Source: Stercorarius parasiticus (Eukaryota; Chordata; Aves; Charadriiformes; Stercorariidae). Taken from it: a stretch of 64,000 nucleotides of DNA. Location of the stretch: NCBI GenBank assembly GCA_013396915.1, contig VWZL01000728.1:1888561-1952560 (forward strand), given 5' to 3'. Position 1 is the first letter of the stretch; each line of letters begins with the position of its first letter. Below, in pieces: positions 1 through 12,300 of the stretch. The translations under genes and the position numbers were made by a program. Under the pieces are notes generated by a model. The model was given only the letters and a program-made list of their open reading frames with translations. It made no database searches and had not been told where the DNA came from.

Positions 1-228
1 AGCTTGCCTAGAGAGGGAGAGGAGGCTGAAGGAGAGGAAGATCTTCTCCGGGGCATCACAGATCAGGACCAGGTGAATAAACTTCTGAAAATGTGGTACT
101 ATGAGAAACCTCCCCTGGATGTCAGCCAGGTGACCCAGAGGCATCCCCCAGGGCGAGAGAGACCCCCTCTGCCCTGGGCAGACAGCCCCGCTACCTGGTC
201 CAAATTCCCCCAGCACACTGATGTGTAA
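1..228 (+). CDS. CALHM3: Calcium homeostasis modulator 3, C-terminal end only (partial)
   Basis: The reading frame is open from the first base of the window and ends with TAA at 226-228, so only the last 75 or so residues of a cytosolic tail are present; the channel part lies to the left. An acidic stretch (REGEEAEGEEDLL) is followed by GITDQDQVNKLLKMW and KPPL, which closely matches the tail of CALHM1 6-8 kb downstream (GITDQGTMN...W...KPPL). The tail therefore belongs to the CALHM family. Human gene order CALHM2-CALHM1-CALHM3 makes CALHM3 the expected neighbour. CALHM3 forms heteromeric ATP-release channels with CALHM1 in type II taste cells (family knowledge). The exact paralogue is inferred from synteny; a second CALHM1-like copy is the main alternative. 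The upstream exon boundary is outside the window. Confidence 0.8.
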   Translation, partial: SLPREGEEAEGEEDLLRGITDQDQVNKLLKMWYYEKPPLDVSQVTQRHPPGRERPPLPWADSPATWSKFPQHTDV

Positions 229-347
229 CAGGGGCTTTGTCCTGCACAAAGCAAGGACCAGCAGGTAGATGACAGTGGTGCTCACATCTTCCTCCAAACC
301 CCAACCCCAAAGACTCTGCTCCATGGCATGCCTAGCAAAACGTCCAA

Positions 348-353
348 AATAAA
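348..353 (+). terminator. Poly(A) signal of CALHM3
   Basis: A canonical AATAAA lies 120 bases after the CALHM3 stop codon, giving a short 3' UTR of about 140-150 bases. No competing signal lies between the two. Confidence 0.65.
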
Positions 354-2329
354 CTCACTCTGAAGATCCAAAGGTCCCAGACTCAGTCACTGTTAATGAC
401 ATTTCTCAACCAAGGGCTCTGCGTAGCACTTTTTTTCATACTAAAGAGTTTGTAGCTCCTTACAGCTGTGATAAAACCCTTCTGGCTTGAGGAAGCATTT
501 AACCAGGGCAGCAACATCTGGCTGTGTATGCGAACCAACTGCAGCGGCAGCTTCACAGTGGTGTGAGGAGCTCCTGCCTGCTTCAGTGAAACACGGTTCA
601 GAGACTTAGCAGTGAAATCATTTAATTGCAACTCTTTTAGTACCACACCAACATGTTTACTCAAAAAGGCAAAGCCACCTCCTACAACTTCCCATCTGCT
701 GAGAGCTCTGGCTGCCCCCAGCCCAGTTGCCAAACTGTTCAGCCTCCCTCTAACAACCCGTCAATACTTCCATACATTTTCAAAACAAAACACGGCAACG
801 CACTGAAATTCATAAATTTAATAGAAGATACCTCTGGATTAGCGTCCTTGGAGTTTGGATTGAATTTGCAGAAGGAAAAGCTGATGAAGGCTTTGCTTAA
901 AATATCCAGAGCCACGGGACTCTGCTGGGATTCAGGTGGCTGCTCCACACACTGGGATTGGGCCATGGAAAGGACCCACTGGCTCTGCCTGAGAAGTCTG
1001 AACATAGATTTTAAACACTCTCCTGCTAGATTTTAGTACAAACCAATTATCCAGAGGATCATCCTTGCATCGTCTCGTTGGGCATTTCCATTCTTAGTTC
1101 AAAACTGTTTGAATGTAACCTTATCTCTGAGCCTCTAATGCTCATTACTCTCTTACCTGCCTTTTTCCAGCCCCTATTGTAAATGATGCCAACCATGGTG
1201 CCAGTTTGACTGATATTTCTGTCCAGCATTGCTGCTTGGATGCATTAAATTCTTTCCTGCAAACTAACCCAGCACAGACACATCTATTCCTCCAGGCTGA
1301 GGCTCACACTGATGCCCACATTGTCCCTGGGAGCAAGGGGGACAAGGTGGAGAGGCTGTGAGGACAAGGAGGGAGGGGAGTGGGGGTGAAGAAGAAACCT
1401 CTCCTTGGCCGTGAATGCATAGATGGGGCAAGCAGGGCCTCCAGGAGGAAGGAAGAGGGTGGGAAACGGGCAAAGAAACCTGCCACCACCTTGTGACTAA
1501 ACCCAAAACGAGGGGTCGAATTGAAAACACACATTAATCCCTCAAATTAATCTGTCGAGCTGCTGGGAGGTGGGTCACCTCCTCCCCAGGGAGTGTGTGC
1601 ACACAGGGTCAGGGAGGGAGGAGATGCTTGGCAAAACACAGGGAGGACAAATAGCTCCATGGCCCACGCGTGGGCAGCTGCATCCCTCTGCCAGACGGGA
1701 TGGGGACTGCGGGGTGCAGAGGGACAGGCTGCAGAGCTTTTCTTATTTGCATAACAAAATCAGATGTGGCTGCATCCCTGAGCTCCCCTGGATGTGCGCA
1801 GAAAGGACACAAAGCCAGCTGTGGCCCGTGCCTGTTGGGAATAACACAGCGGTCTTCCCATCAGGAGCTATTTAGGTCCGGGGAGCTTCTGGTCTCTCCC
1901 TTGAAACCAGCATTGTACTTTGGATTTCGTCTCTGGTTTACTTTTATTGGACACATCACAAATCTCAGGCTGAGACTCACTTCAGACTCACCACTCCACG
2001 CTAGTCAAATTGGCTATTTTCCTAACCAGCTCAGAGCAGAGGTCTGCAGCTCCCCTTTGCATGCTGCTTTCCGTGTTCTCAGGTTTTAAGTCATCCCAGA
2101 GTGGCCACAAAATATGAAATGCAAAAAAGGGGAAGAGGAACAGCTTTGTTATCTGTGTCAGCAGGGAGAAAACCAAAGGATTTAAGGGCGCTGCCATAGT
2201 CTTTTTCAGGTCTACAAAGGCTCACATGCTGCTGGGAGGGTCAGTCATCACAGGGTACCTCCAGTCAGATGGGGCCATGGGTGTTCATCCCTCACAGCCT
2301 CCCCGAGTCCTGTGCTGCATTCCCCTTCA

Positions 2330-2592
2330 AAGCCAGAGAAGAACTCTTCTCCATACTGGTAAATGGTATTTGTCACCCCATGATGGGACAAGAGGCAACA
2401 GGCACAAACCCTAAATGCAGGAAATTCCATTCAAACAGAAGAAAAGACTTATCTACTTTGAGGATGATGGAACAGGCTGCCCAGAGAGATTGTGGCACCA
2501 ATATTCACAACCCGATTAGATGTGTCCGTGAGCATGCTTTGAGCAGGGAGGATGGACCAGACAATCTCCAGTGGTCCCTTCCCACCAGCTCT
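2330..2592 (+). mobile_element. CR1 LINE 3' fragment, old
   Basis: The stretch follows the CR1 3' region in order: a GGGACAAGAGGCAACAGGCACAAA block, an 'ACTTTGAGGATGATGGAACAGGCTG' type block, and a terminal 'CAATCTCCAGTGGTCCCTTCC' type block. It is more diverged than the copy at 4668-5106 and lacks the terminal octamers. Boundaries are approximate. Confidence 0.75.
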
Positions 2593-4667
2593 GCTAGGAG
2601 TCTGCACCCTCCTCTGAGAGTGGGAGCAAAGAAGGTCGTTCACAACCTTCAGCAGCTCTTTGCCTCTCAGGGCTGGTCTGATGTCTGACCTACAGGCGTA
2701 TCTGACATGTTAGAGGTCCTCACCTGCCAAGAGCCCATGAAACAGCAGGGCTGACAGCAAAGACAACTTCCTCAATCTCTTCCCAAACTCTCCTGATGGG
2801 AATTGTGACCATTTTCCTGTCCCTCCTCTCTATATCCTACACTGACTGGCACACGCAAATCAAGACTCCCTGGCTTGGCATCTGTCTTAGCATCCAGGTG
2901 CAGGACCCCACTCTGGAAGGGGCTTGGGCATGTATCATCTCTCCCAAGAGCCAGTTTCTAAAGCATGAGCAGGCAGGATTGTGGGAGGAATCATTTGCTC
3001 TGCTTTCTCTTGCAAATCAGTTGGTGTGAGCTTTCTGCTGACAATCTCATCAAAACAAGGTCCTCCCTAACAAGGCAACACAGAAAGAAAGACCCAGGCG
3101 TTGCCTTCTATGGGCTCTGTTTTGAATCCCACTGACTTATTGTTGGCCTCAATGAGCGCTGCCAGTGTTGTGCACCAAGCAAGCTCAGACCCCTCATTCA
3201 CGTTTAATGAAAGACAGAGTTTTCCCAGAGATCAAAAAGCTCTCTGCTTTTTACAAGGTTGATTCATGCAGGCTTTGATGTCAACTGCCCTTCAAAAAGC
3301 CACTCGCCAGGTGAACAGGGAAGCCAACCTCAGCTCTTAGCTAGCAATACAATAAGCCTCATCTGTATTCATGCAGCCAAATCTCTTCCCGTTTGATGAG
3401 ATCATGCAATTAACCTCTCCACAGCAGGCAGAGCTAAGACTGCCCAGGTATTACCCACGTGCTTTGTGCTCACCTCTGTGGTGGCATCTCAGGGTGAACT
3501 TGGCATTATCAACTAAGCCCCAGGGCTGGTGTGGGGGAGACGTCAGAAACCACAGCACTGACTAATGGTCAAAACACCTGGCTTGGCTTCCTACCTCTAT
3601 ACTGACGCACTGCAAAACCTTGGGGAAAAGTATCTCCCGCATGCCACCCACCTATGTACAGCTTGCCTTGGTGACGTGTCTCACAGCCACCAATGCAGCT
3701 GTGATGGTGCCCAGACAGTCAGATGTATCTTGGCACCCACATCAACAGCACAGGTGGTGCCTGGACCAGAGGAACTGAATGCCTTGCAGGTAGTAAATAC
3801 TGCAAGAAGCTGGTTTATGGCCACTTGTCCCAGTATTCCCCCATCTTTTGGCTAGCTTGAGGGAGCATCCTGGTGTGTCAAAGCTGCTTTGTGAACTGGG
3901 AATATAGATGCAGGAAAGCACCAACAACACAATCCACATCTTATAGGTTTGTGCTGTAGGAGCTAAGCCTGGTCCAACCACAGCTTTCACATCTCATTAG
4001 TATTTGTCTCGTTTCTGGCAAGCTGGGGAGGAGTCTGTCTGGTTGGCTTTGTGCAGAGCTGACAGCAGCGAGCTGAACTGAGCACCCCAGCATCAATGTC
4101 CAGGACACATCCACCAGACACCTGAGCTGGCTCTGCCTGGGCTGCTCCTGGTGCGCAGAGTGGGAAGGGCAATGCAGGTACTCAGGTCCACTCGAGCCCA
4201 GTTCACTTGGTGTTGCTACCGAATTAACAAACCCAGGTAAAGTGGCATGGTTAAATTGTCAGCAATCCCATGTTGTACAGACCAGCCAGCCCAGCACCTG
4301 GCTAGCTCAATCGTCCCTGCACCATGCATGGGAACCGTGCCCTTAGACATCTTAGCCTCAGGTCAAGGCATATGGCCAAATCCCAGCCCCAGCCTTTCCT
4401 GCTGAACGGATGCACATTGCTGGCTCAGGTAGTCCTTGCTCTGACCTTCCTGGCAGGATGTGAGTGATCTTCAGAGGAGTGGCAGCTCCATTGCACCTTC
4501 AGCCCCCGGGACTGCTGGTACCTGCCAGCCCGACGGGCAGGAAGGGTTCTGCACAGTCCATGCCTGCAGGTGGTCTGGTACCTCTGGGAAACATGGTCCC
4601 TCAGGGGATAGTAGCTGCCCTTGGGCCAGGGAGGTCACTGGAAGGATTTACACATCCTCCTTGTATG

Positions 4668-5106
4668 GGCTACAAAGATGATTAGGAGGCTAGAACACCT
4701 CTCTTATGAAGAAAGGCTGAGGGACTTGGGTCTTTTTAGTCTGGAAAGAAAGAAGGCTGAGGGGGGATCTTATCAGCGCTTATAAATACTTAAAGGGTGG
4801 GTGTCAGGAGGAAGGGGCCAGGCTCTTTTCAGTGGTGCCCAGTGACAGGACAAGAGGTAATGGGCACAAAATTTAACATAGGAAGTTCCATCTAAACATG
4901 AGGAGGAACTTCTTTACTTTGAGGGTGGCAGAGCACTGGCACAGGCTGTCCAGAGAGGTGGTGGAGTCTCCTTCTCTGGAGACATTCAAAACCCGCCTGG
5001 ACGTGTTCCTGTGCAACCTGCTCTAGGTGACCCTGCTCTGGCTGGGGGGTTGGACTAGATGATCTCCAGAGGTCCCTTCCAACCCCTATCATTCTGTGAT
5101 TCTGTA
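4668..5106 (+). mobile_element. CR1 LINE 3' fragment, young and nearly intact at its 3' end
   Basis: The copy starts near 'AAAGATGATTAGGAGGCT', runs through the GACAAGAGGTAATGGGCACAAA and GAGGAACTTCTTTACTTTGA blocks, and ends with GATCTCCAGAGGTCCCTTCC followed by tandem ATTCTGTG octamers, the CR1 3' terminus. It is 5'-truncated, as most CR1 copies are. It closely resembles the opposite-strand copy at 29816-30250. Boundaries are good to about ten bases. Confidence 0.93.
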
Positions 5107-6278
5107 TTCCCAGTTCCTGCACATCCCAAATTTATCAGGGGAGTTGGATTATACCCACAAAAGGTGGCTGGAAGAACATCATTCAGCCTCTGTCGCTCAG
5201 GAACAGCTGCCGTTCAGAGCAAAGTGCACTCAGGCCCTTCAGAAATGCTCATTGAAAGTGTGTGAAAAAGAAGAAATCCCAGGGAAAAACCTGAACCTCA
5301 GAGCTCGGCTGGGCAGCGAGTGCTTTCTGAGAAAGCAGAGGTGCCCAGGGCTCAGATGCTCTCAGCAGGACCTGCCTGCAGAGCAGGGTACATCCTCTGT
5401 GCCCCTGTCCCTGCAGCCCTCTCTCCTTTCTCCACCTGTTTTTTCTCCATCCCTGAAGCCAGGAAAAGAACTATGTGCCTCTGGATTTCACCAGGCTGTG
5501 TCAGCCAGGGTTTGAAGGACATTTCAGCAAGCCCTGAGGGTACAAGGCTGTGAAAACCAAGGAGCTACAAGTGTTGTCTTGTAAGTCTGTCTGAAATGAG
5601 AATGTTTGCAGGGTGGAGGGGAGCCCATAACAGAACTTGGCAGTACCAGTACAACATCCCAAAGCACCAAGAGCTTTATCCCTCCTTCCTCTGCCTTTCC
5701 TTTTCTCTTCCCTTCCCTCTGCAGAATAAAACAGAGAAAAGGAATTTCCCAGTGCAGCAGAAGCAGGTACAGATCAGGGGGCTGGCAGACCTGTGAGGCA
5801 CTTGCGTTAGATGCTGCTGGGGTGATGCAGACATGGAGGGAGGGGGAAAGCTCTGGCATCCCGCTTTTCCGTGTGTGCCAGCACTGCAGAGGTGGGGCAT
5901 CCTGTTCAGTCCTGGGAGGAGCACCCACCTCCTGCATTTGCAAACAGGCTGACAGAGGCCAACCAGCCAAATCCCCCTTCTGCCCAGGGCACAGATTGCT
6001 CTGGGGAGGGCACAGCCATGGTAACACCTGCACTCTCCAGCCAAGGGGAACGGTGACCAGGAGACCGCAGAAATGGGGATGCGGAGAAGAATGAAGCCAG
6101 GTTTAGCAAACCAGAAACAACCCAGGTCCCTCAGACCCAAAGAAGAGCAGAAGGAAACAAACCCTGAACTTTTGCAACCAGCAAAATCATCAGAAAAAAA
6201 AAGTTTTAATTTTCTGCTTTAAATATGGGGGCTGTAAGAGTGTGTAAATGAATCAGTGAACTGCACAGAGAGTTGTTG

Positions 6279-6389
6279 ATGCCCATCTTTGAAGAGCAGA
6301 GCTGGAAGAATGAAGTAAACCGAGGCCACAGCTTGGACCCCAGTGTGGGGAGGAATCACATCAAGGGAAGATGGACAAGTTTCGGATGA
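6279..6389 (+). promoter_or_regulatory. Candidate upstream ORF overlapping the CALHM1 start
   Basis: An ATG at 6279 opens a 36-codon frame that is out of frame with CALHM1 and stops at 6387-6389, 17 bases inside the CALHM1 coding sequence. A minimal Met-Lys-stop ORF sits inside it at 6310-6318. If the leader begins upstream of 6279, both would be expected to reduce initiation at 6371. The transcription start is not known, so this is an inference. Confidence 0.3.
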
Positions 6390-8827
6390 TCTTCCAGTTC
6401 CTCCAGTCCAACCAGGAGTCCTTCATGAATGGCATCTGTGGGATTATGGCCCTCGCCAGCGCCCAGATGTACTCAGCCTTTGATTTCAACTGCCCCTGCC
6501 TGCCACACTACAACCTGGCCTACGGGCTGGGCATCCTCCTGGTGCCCCCCTTCATCTTGTTCCTGCTGGGCTTCGTGCTGAACAACAACATATCCATGCT
6601 GGCGGAGGAGTGGAGGCGACCCCAGGGCCAGCGAGGGAAGGACCCGGCTGTCCTGCGCTACATGTTCTGCTCCATGGCGCAGAGGGCCATGATCGCCCCG
6701 GCGGTCTGGGTCTCGGTGACACTGCTGGACGGCAAGTGCATCACCTGCGCCTTCTGCACCTCGGTGCCCGTGGAGACCCTAGGCAATGCCAGCCACCCCA
6801 GCCTCTCCCAAGGGGAGATGAAGCGAGTCCTTGCCCGTATTCCCTGCAAAGAGATCTACGATGGTCAGGAGTTCATCGCCAATGAAGTAGCCATCAGGTA
6901 CCTGCGCTGCATCTCGCAGGTAAGAGGCATCATGGCTGTGCCCTTGCTGGTGGCTTGGGGTTTGGCACTGCGAGCCTTAGCTCTTCCCTCGAGGGAATCT
7001 CCTTGTTGAACTCAAGCTGCAGGAGTAGAGACTGGTGATTTTGCAGGGGTAACAAGGTGTTCAGACTCAGCTCCAGAGAGTTACGCCTCCAGCTTGGTGC
7101 ACAGACTGAAGCTGTAGGTCATCCTGATAATTCGGTCCCCTCTCCTGCCTGAGCAGCCTGGGGCTGCAGGGCAGCAATACACGGCCAAGCTGTATGCAGA
7201 GATTCATTTAGAGCCAGTTCAGAAAGGGCTGATGTGGATGTTACCGCCTGGCTGGTGGGCTGTCACCCCCTCCCGTCACCCACCGCTTGCCCGTGGTGGC
7301 TCTTGCTGCTTATTATAACATGTGCAAGCAATGGGCTGATAACCATCTATGCCACTTGCCTCTGCTGCTTGCTTTGAAACAGCCAGCGTGTGTTTATTAA
7401 CCATCTCAGGGAACCACAAATGAAGAAGTGCCGCTAACCATTTGTCCTTTGCTTAGTTCCTCTCAAGCCCTCTGCTTCTGGCCACGTTGGAGGCAGGATA
7501 GTCTGACCCACTCTGGTCACTCATACCCCTGTCTAAAAGCAGCTCCTCTCCCCGGCCTCCTTTGGGCAGACAGGAATTATTATTCCCAGTTTAAGAGAAA
7601 TGGAGGCACAGGGACTTCTACAAAGTCACAAAGCAGATTTTCCTGGGTAGACCCCAGTTCCCAGCTGCCTGGAAGCACTGGGAGCTGCAAAACAAGAGGT
7701 GTCACCCAGATACCCCCCTCCCACCTGCTCTTTTAGGGGGCTGCATTTACAGTGGGGTTCACCCTCGCGAGCTCTGCCTGCACAGCCCGGCGGCAGCCTG
7801 CGCCGAGACTGATGGTGAACAAGACAGACTGGTCCTGGCTCTGCCCTCCTCTCACCCTTCCTGTCAGACCCCATTAACAGGGGAGCCTGTCACCGCTGCT
7901 CACCCACGGTAGATGTTACTAAGTCCATCAGCTCGGGAAAAGGGTTAGGCAGCTGCAGAAACCAGGGGAGTATCTGGAATGATGTTAACTGCGGGTCAGA
8001 GGACACAGACCATCCTAAACCCAGATGAGGCACGGCCGTATGGGAGGCAGGACCGAGGGCTGGGTGCAGGATTCAGTCTGGTGTTATTTATGGTCACTGC
8101 CTGCTGATGGTGTGCACGGCGAGAAGTGCAGAGGTGCTGCCTATGCGGGTGCATCGAACAAAATTTCAGCGCAGGTGCGCTGCCGTGGTACATAGGGTCT
8201 CCTTGTCCAGCTTTGCAATGCCAACGCAGCCAAACGTCAAACAGCCCAAAGTGGAGCCAGGCTCATTCGCAGCCCAGGGGGCTCCTGCCAGCTGGTGGGA
8301 AGTGCCAGCACGTGTTTGGCCTGCCCGTGATGGGTCCGGTTCCCCCCTCGTCCCTGCAGGCTCTGGGCTGGTGCTTTGTGCTGCTGATGACCACGCTGGC
8401 TTTCTTGGTCAGATCCCTCCGGCCCTGCTTCACCCAAGCCGCCTTCCTGAAGAGCAGGTACTGGTCCCACTACATCGACATCGAGCGCAAGCTGTTCGAT
8501 GAGACGTGTGCGGAGCACGCCAGGAGTTTTGCCAAGGTCTGCATCCAGCAGTTCTTCGAGGGCATGAGCACGGACCTGGCGGCCGCTCGCTGCCACCCAT
8601 CCAGGAAAGCCCCTGCGGATGCAGGGGAAGCTGCCGAGAAACTCCTGGGCATCACCGACCAGGGCACCATGAACGTGGCTCTGAAGAACTGGCACAGATG
8701 CAAGCCCCCACTGCACCTCCATCCGCCGGTCCTCCCCAGCAGCAACGGCTGGGCAGGGGAAAAGCAGCCCCCCGCGCACACCCCTGCGCCCCGAAGGGAG
8801 ATGGCTGCCTACTACAGCCGGGTGTGA
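6371..8827 (+). CDS. CALHM1: Calcium homeostasis modulator 1 (voltage-gated ATP-release channel)
   Basis: There are two coding exons, 6371-6919 and 8360-8827, joined in phase 0 (CISQ|ALGW), giving 338 residues; human is 346. CALHM1 forms the large-pore plasma-membrane channel opened by depolarisation and low external calcium; with CALHM3 it releases ATP as the taste-cell transmitter (family knowledge). The start is fixed by [18 protein letters not shown], identical to human. Four membrane segments are visible, around residues 20-37, 49-70, 100-119 and 184-203. CPC at 41-43 plus Cys126 and Cys159 supply the conserved extracellular disulfides. DGK at 120-122 contains the aspartate equivalent to human Asp121, which affects ion selectivity. 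NAS at 139-141 matches the human glycosylation site. The tail ends in a GITDQ...KPPL motif and MAAYYSRV. Confidence 0.98.
6920..8359 (+). other. CALHM1 intron
   Basis: The intron runs from GTAAGA to a C/T-rich tract ending in TGCAG. Its 1.4 kb carry no repeat or reading frame that I can support. Confidence 0.9.
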
Positions 8828-9378
8828 GGGGACGCAGGGCTACGCAGAGGCAGAGCCATGCTTTTGGGAGAGGGCTGCGGGGAGGGCAGGCGGGTGGGCA
8901 TCAAGCCGGGCAGAGGCGAGGGCCAGCACCACAAGGGCTGCAGGGGGACAGGCACCCAAAGGGCTCAGCAGTGCCAGCACAGTCCCATCTGCTGCCACAT
9001 CCAATCCTACAGCATTGGAAACTCAGGCAAGGACTTTTGTACCAGGCGGGATGGCTACTCAAGGCCATGATGGACGAGCCCTAGGGATGCTGAAGGGCGC
9101 CATGTAGCAGCCAGACAGACGTGCCATGTGTCCCACACCACCAAGCACCAGATTTGTGCTGTGGTGGTTGCCAAAGCGGACACCACCAGATCTATAATAC
9201 TTCCTTTCTTTTACCACGTGCTCAGCACTGGGCAGCATGTGTGGGTTTAGGCAGTATTAAAAGTTGGGGGTGCCCCTTCCTCACACCAAGCTGTGAAACC
9301 TCAAAAGTGTCCCCATTACCCCTCCACACGCTACATCCCCACAGACACACACAGCTTCCAGGCCAAGAAAAGCTTTAA

Positions 9379-9384
9379 AATAAA
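9379..9384 (+). terminator. Poly(A) signal of CALHM1
   Basis: This is the first AATAAA after the CALHM1 stop, giving a 3' UTR of about 570 bases. A second AATAAA at 9677-9682 could give a longer transcript. Confidence 0.6.
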
Positions 9385-12300
9385 TTTGACCCAAATTCCC
9401 TAGTGAAGGGACAACGCATGTTGCATTACACGTGTCGGGAATGCCGCGGTTGGTGTCACAGGTACCATTCAATGAGGAGGCCACAGAGAAGCTCCTTGAA
9501 GGAAATGTCTAGACAAGGAGAGCAGCTATTGCTCAGCAGCGCAGAGGGTGGGGGCAAGGCCAACCCCCTGCCACGAATTTGCTGCAGGACAGTTCGCTCT
9601 TGCAATTTTACCTGGATTCCTCCCTGACACAAAGACTGATATTAAAAACCTGCCTGGGTGTTTGTTTAAGAAGCCAAATAAATAATTCAGGCTTACTGTT
9701 CCAGCTCTGTGCTCGGGCATGGGGATTTATAAAAGCTATTTACAAAAGCTGTTGGCGTTTCTTTATTTCAATGCAATGAAAAGCACTGGAGGAGCCTCTG
9801 GGCCAAGCCCAGGGTGCTGAGGCCACACGGGTCGTGGTTTTGCCGCTGCATGGTGGCCAGCAGCGAGATGGCCGTGGCCCTCGGAGCAGAAGCCGAGGAG
9901 GCACCGCTGACCCTACACAATACCAGGTGGCTGCCCATTTCCATAGAAACTGAGATGACAGGAAGCAGGCCCTCAAGGTGACTATGGAAATCGCAGCCCA
10001 GAAGAGCGTTCCCCGGTGGCCCTGATTTTATTACCAATACGCAGATGGAAAACCCCTTTTGAGAGATGAGTATTACCCCCGTCACATCCCTTTTGAAATG
10101 CTCATCCCCTTGAAATTTCTGCTGCCGCGTTCTTGTTCAAACCAACTTATTACAGCTGGCTGGTAACTGAGGTGACTGTCGTTTGCATAAACCTTAATTA
10201 TCGGTGTGTAACTCCACAGAGGCTGTGGGGAGAAGAGAACAAAGGACCAAAATGACGAGGAAATTCTCCGAGCTGCTGTGAGAGTGCCTTAGCAAGCCCA
10301 TAGTCAAGGGCAGGTTGAATCTGGCTGACTCCCAGGAGAAAGGAGCGTGACACAGATTTATCATTAATCTTCACACCCCAAACTTTAATTAAGGCACCTG
10401 CCCAGAAATTAATAGGCACAAAACCTGATTTACAAAGCAAAGGAGACTGAAAGATAAAGGCGGTTTCCACTCCTATTATTTGCAGTTCAGCGCTGTTAAT
10501 GGCTCACCGAGAAAGGCACGCTCAGTCCCCACAAAGGCAAGCAGCACACAGGGCTGGCGAGCTCTGCGATGGAGCCATTAAGATACCAAAAAAACAGCGT
10601 GCATTTGCAAAGAGAAGCTTTTACACTTTTAATTTAGATTTTTTTGGATCAGAGTTTTGCCCCCATGCAGCAATTTCAGCAGATGCAGAGTCCCTGCAGA
10701 GCAGGGTGCCCTCTCTTTCCTGGATTTTGGGGATATCTTTCATTGCCTTTAGGAGGAGATCCTTCACTAGGGAACCCGACATGTCCCTGGGATTTCAGCC
10801 AGGATGGGGTCCCAGTCCTGAGCCCAGTTAGCAGCAGCACCCCAAGCACGGAGCAAGCCCCAGGGTCCCCAGCCAAGCCAGCAGGCGCTGGGCAGGAGGG
10901 GACGGAGGTGTGGGAATGCCAAGGGGTGCACCGACCCAGACTCCTGGGAGCTGCAAAAACCCACCCAAGGACCCTAAATCTGGGGGTAAGGAGGAGGACT
11001 CGGTCCAAAAATCCCGGCTGAACTGCCAACGGCTTAGCTTTGCTCCAGGCAGAGCGGAACGTGGGTGTTGCTGAAGATTTGCCTGTGCTGAAGACATCCT
11101 CTGGGGAGGGCTGAGCTTAACCCTGGGGACACGGTGATGAAGTGCCTGGGGAAGGAGGACGGGGGCCTCCGGCCTCTGCAACAGGCTGGGCGAGAGCTGG
11201 AGCTGAGGGGCAGATGGTGGAGATGAGGGAGCGACGGAAGGAGAAAGTGAGGTGTGCTCGGCTGCCTCGCAGGCATTGCTCCGCAGAGGAAGCAGCGAGC
11301 GGAAAAGCCGAGCCGGGCAGGAATGCACCGCGCTCACCAAATGTCGGGCTGTGCCCAGCCCTGCACGCATGGATTCCCCGGCCCCGCTCAGCCTCCATCG
11401 CCCCCCGCAGCAGCCCTGCTGCTTGGTCCCGGGTGATGGGAAGCGAAACCTGGCTGCCCAGCAGAGCTCGTGACGGAGGGTCCCTACTTCTCCCAAAAAC
11501 CCAGCCAGGCTGGTGTCTTTCCCACTGGCTCAGCCGGCTCCTATGCACAAAAGCAGCAGTTTCTCCCCCTTCACATGGGACCAAGGGCTTCTCCCACGCT
11601 GCCCCTGCCTGCCTAAGGTGGCTCCGGGCTCCTGCGCAGCTCGGGTACCACCTTTGGTTGAGCTGGGTCCCACCAGCATGACTGCATCCCCTGGGGACCA
11701 TGGGGGCTGCACCCACCCCCAAGGCTGGGGGGGCTCCAGCATTTCCCCTTTGCACCCCAGCAAGGCGCCCCGTCGCTCCCGTCCTCCAGGCAAACCCTGG
11801 GCCTCCCGTCCAGCTGTTGCACAGCTGCATCGTGGCGCCGAAAAAGGACGATGTGCTTTTTCCAGTGACTCAGTCTCAGCCTTTCCTTTCCCCCCTTTTT
11901 TTTTTTTTTCTTTTTAAAGGCACAACCTCAGCCTTGCACCCGGCAGAAGCCAAGCGCCTGCTCTTCGCCCCACCCAAGCACAGGGCCCGAGAACAGCCTC
12001 CTCCCTCCTCCCAAAAGCCGACAGCCGAGGGCACGTTGCAGACTGAAAAAGGAAGCTGCCAAACTCTTTAACGCTGTTTTCATCAGCTTTCGCTTTGCCC
12101 ATCAGCCTGGCCTCAGCCGCATCCCCTCTTCTGCAGAGCCCCACACACGGCCAGGAACCCCNATAACCCCCAAGCAGAGGAAAGGGAACCCCCCCAAAAT
12201 GGCATATCCTCTTTGCCATATCCTCTTATTTTTGCTTTGCTGGTTGCCAGGCGCTGTCGGGAAAGTCACAGGGCCTTGTTTATCAGGGCTCGTTACTGGT

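Larger units (their letters stand above)
354..6278. other. CALHM3-CALHM1 spacer, no gene seen
   Basis: Six kilobases hold no open frame that resembles a known protein or has plausible splice sites. Two CR1 fragments (listed separately) are the only recognisable elements. The rest is unique, moderately GC-rich DNA. The CALHM1 promoter must be at its right end, but I see no decisive TATA box; an AT-rich run around 6205-6225 is a weak candidate. Confidence 0.6.

Noticed and set aside
11117..11830. 237-codon minus-strand open frame in the CALHM1-CALHM2 spacer
   Set aside because: GC-rich random frame with overlapping open frames on both strands, no recognisable domain, no promoter or poly(A) context.
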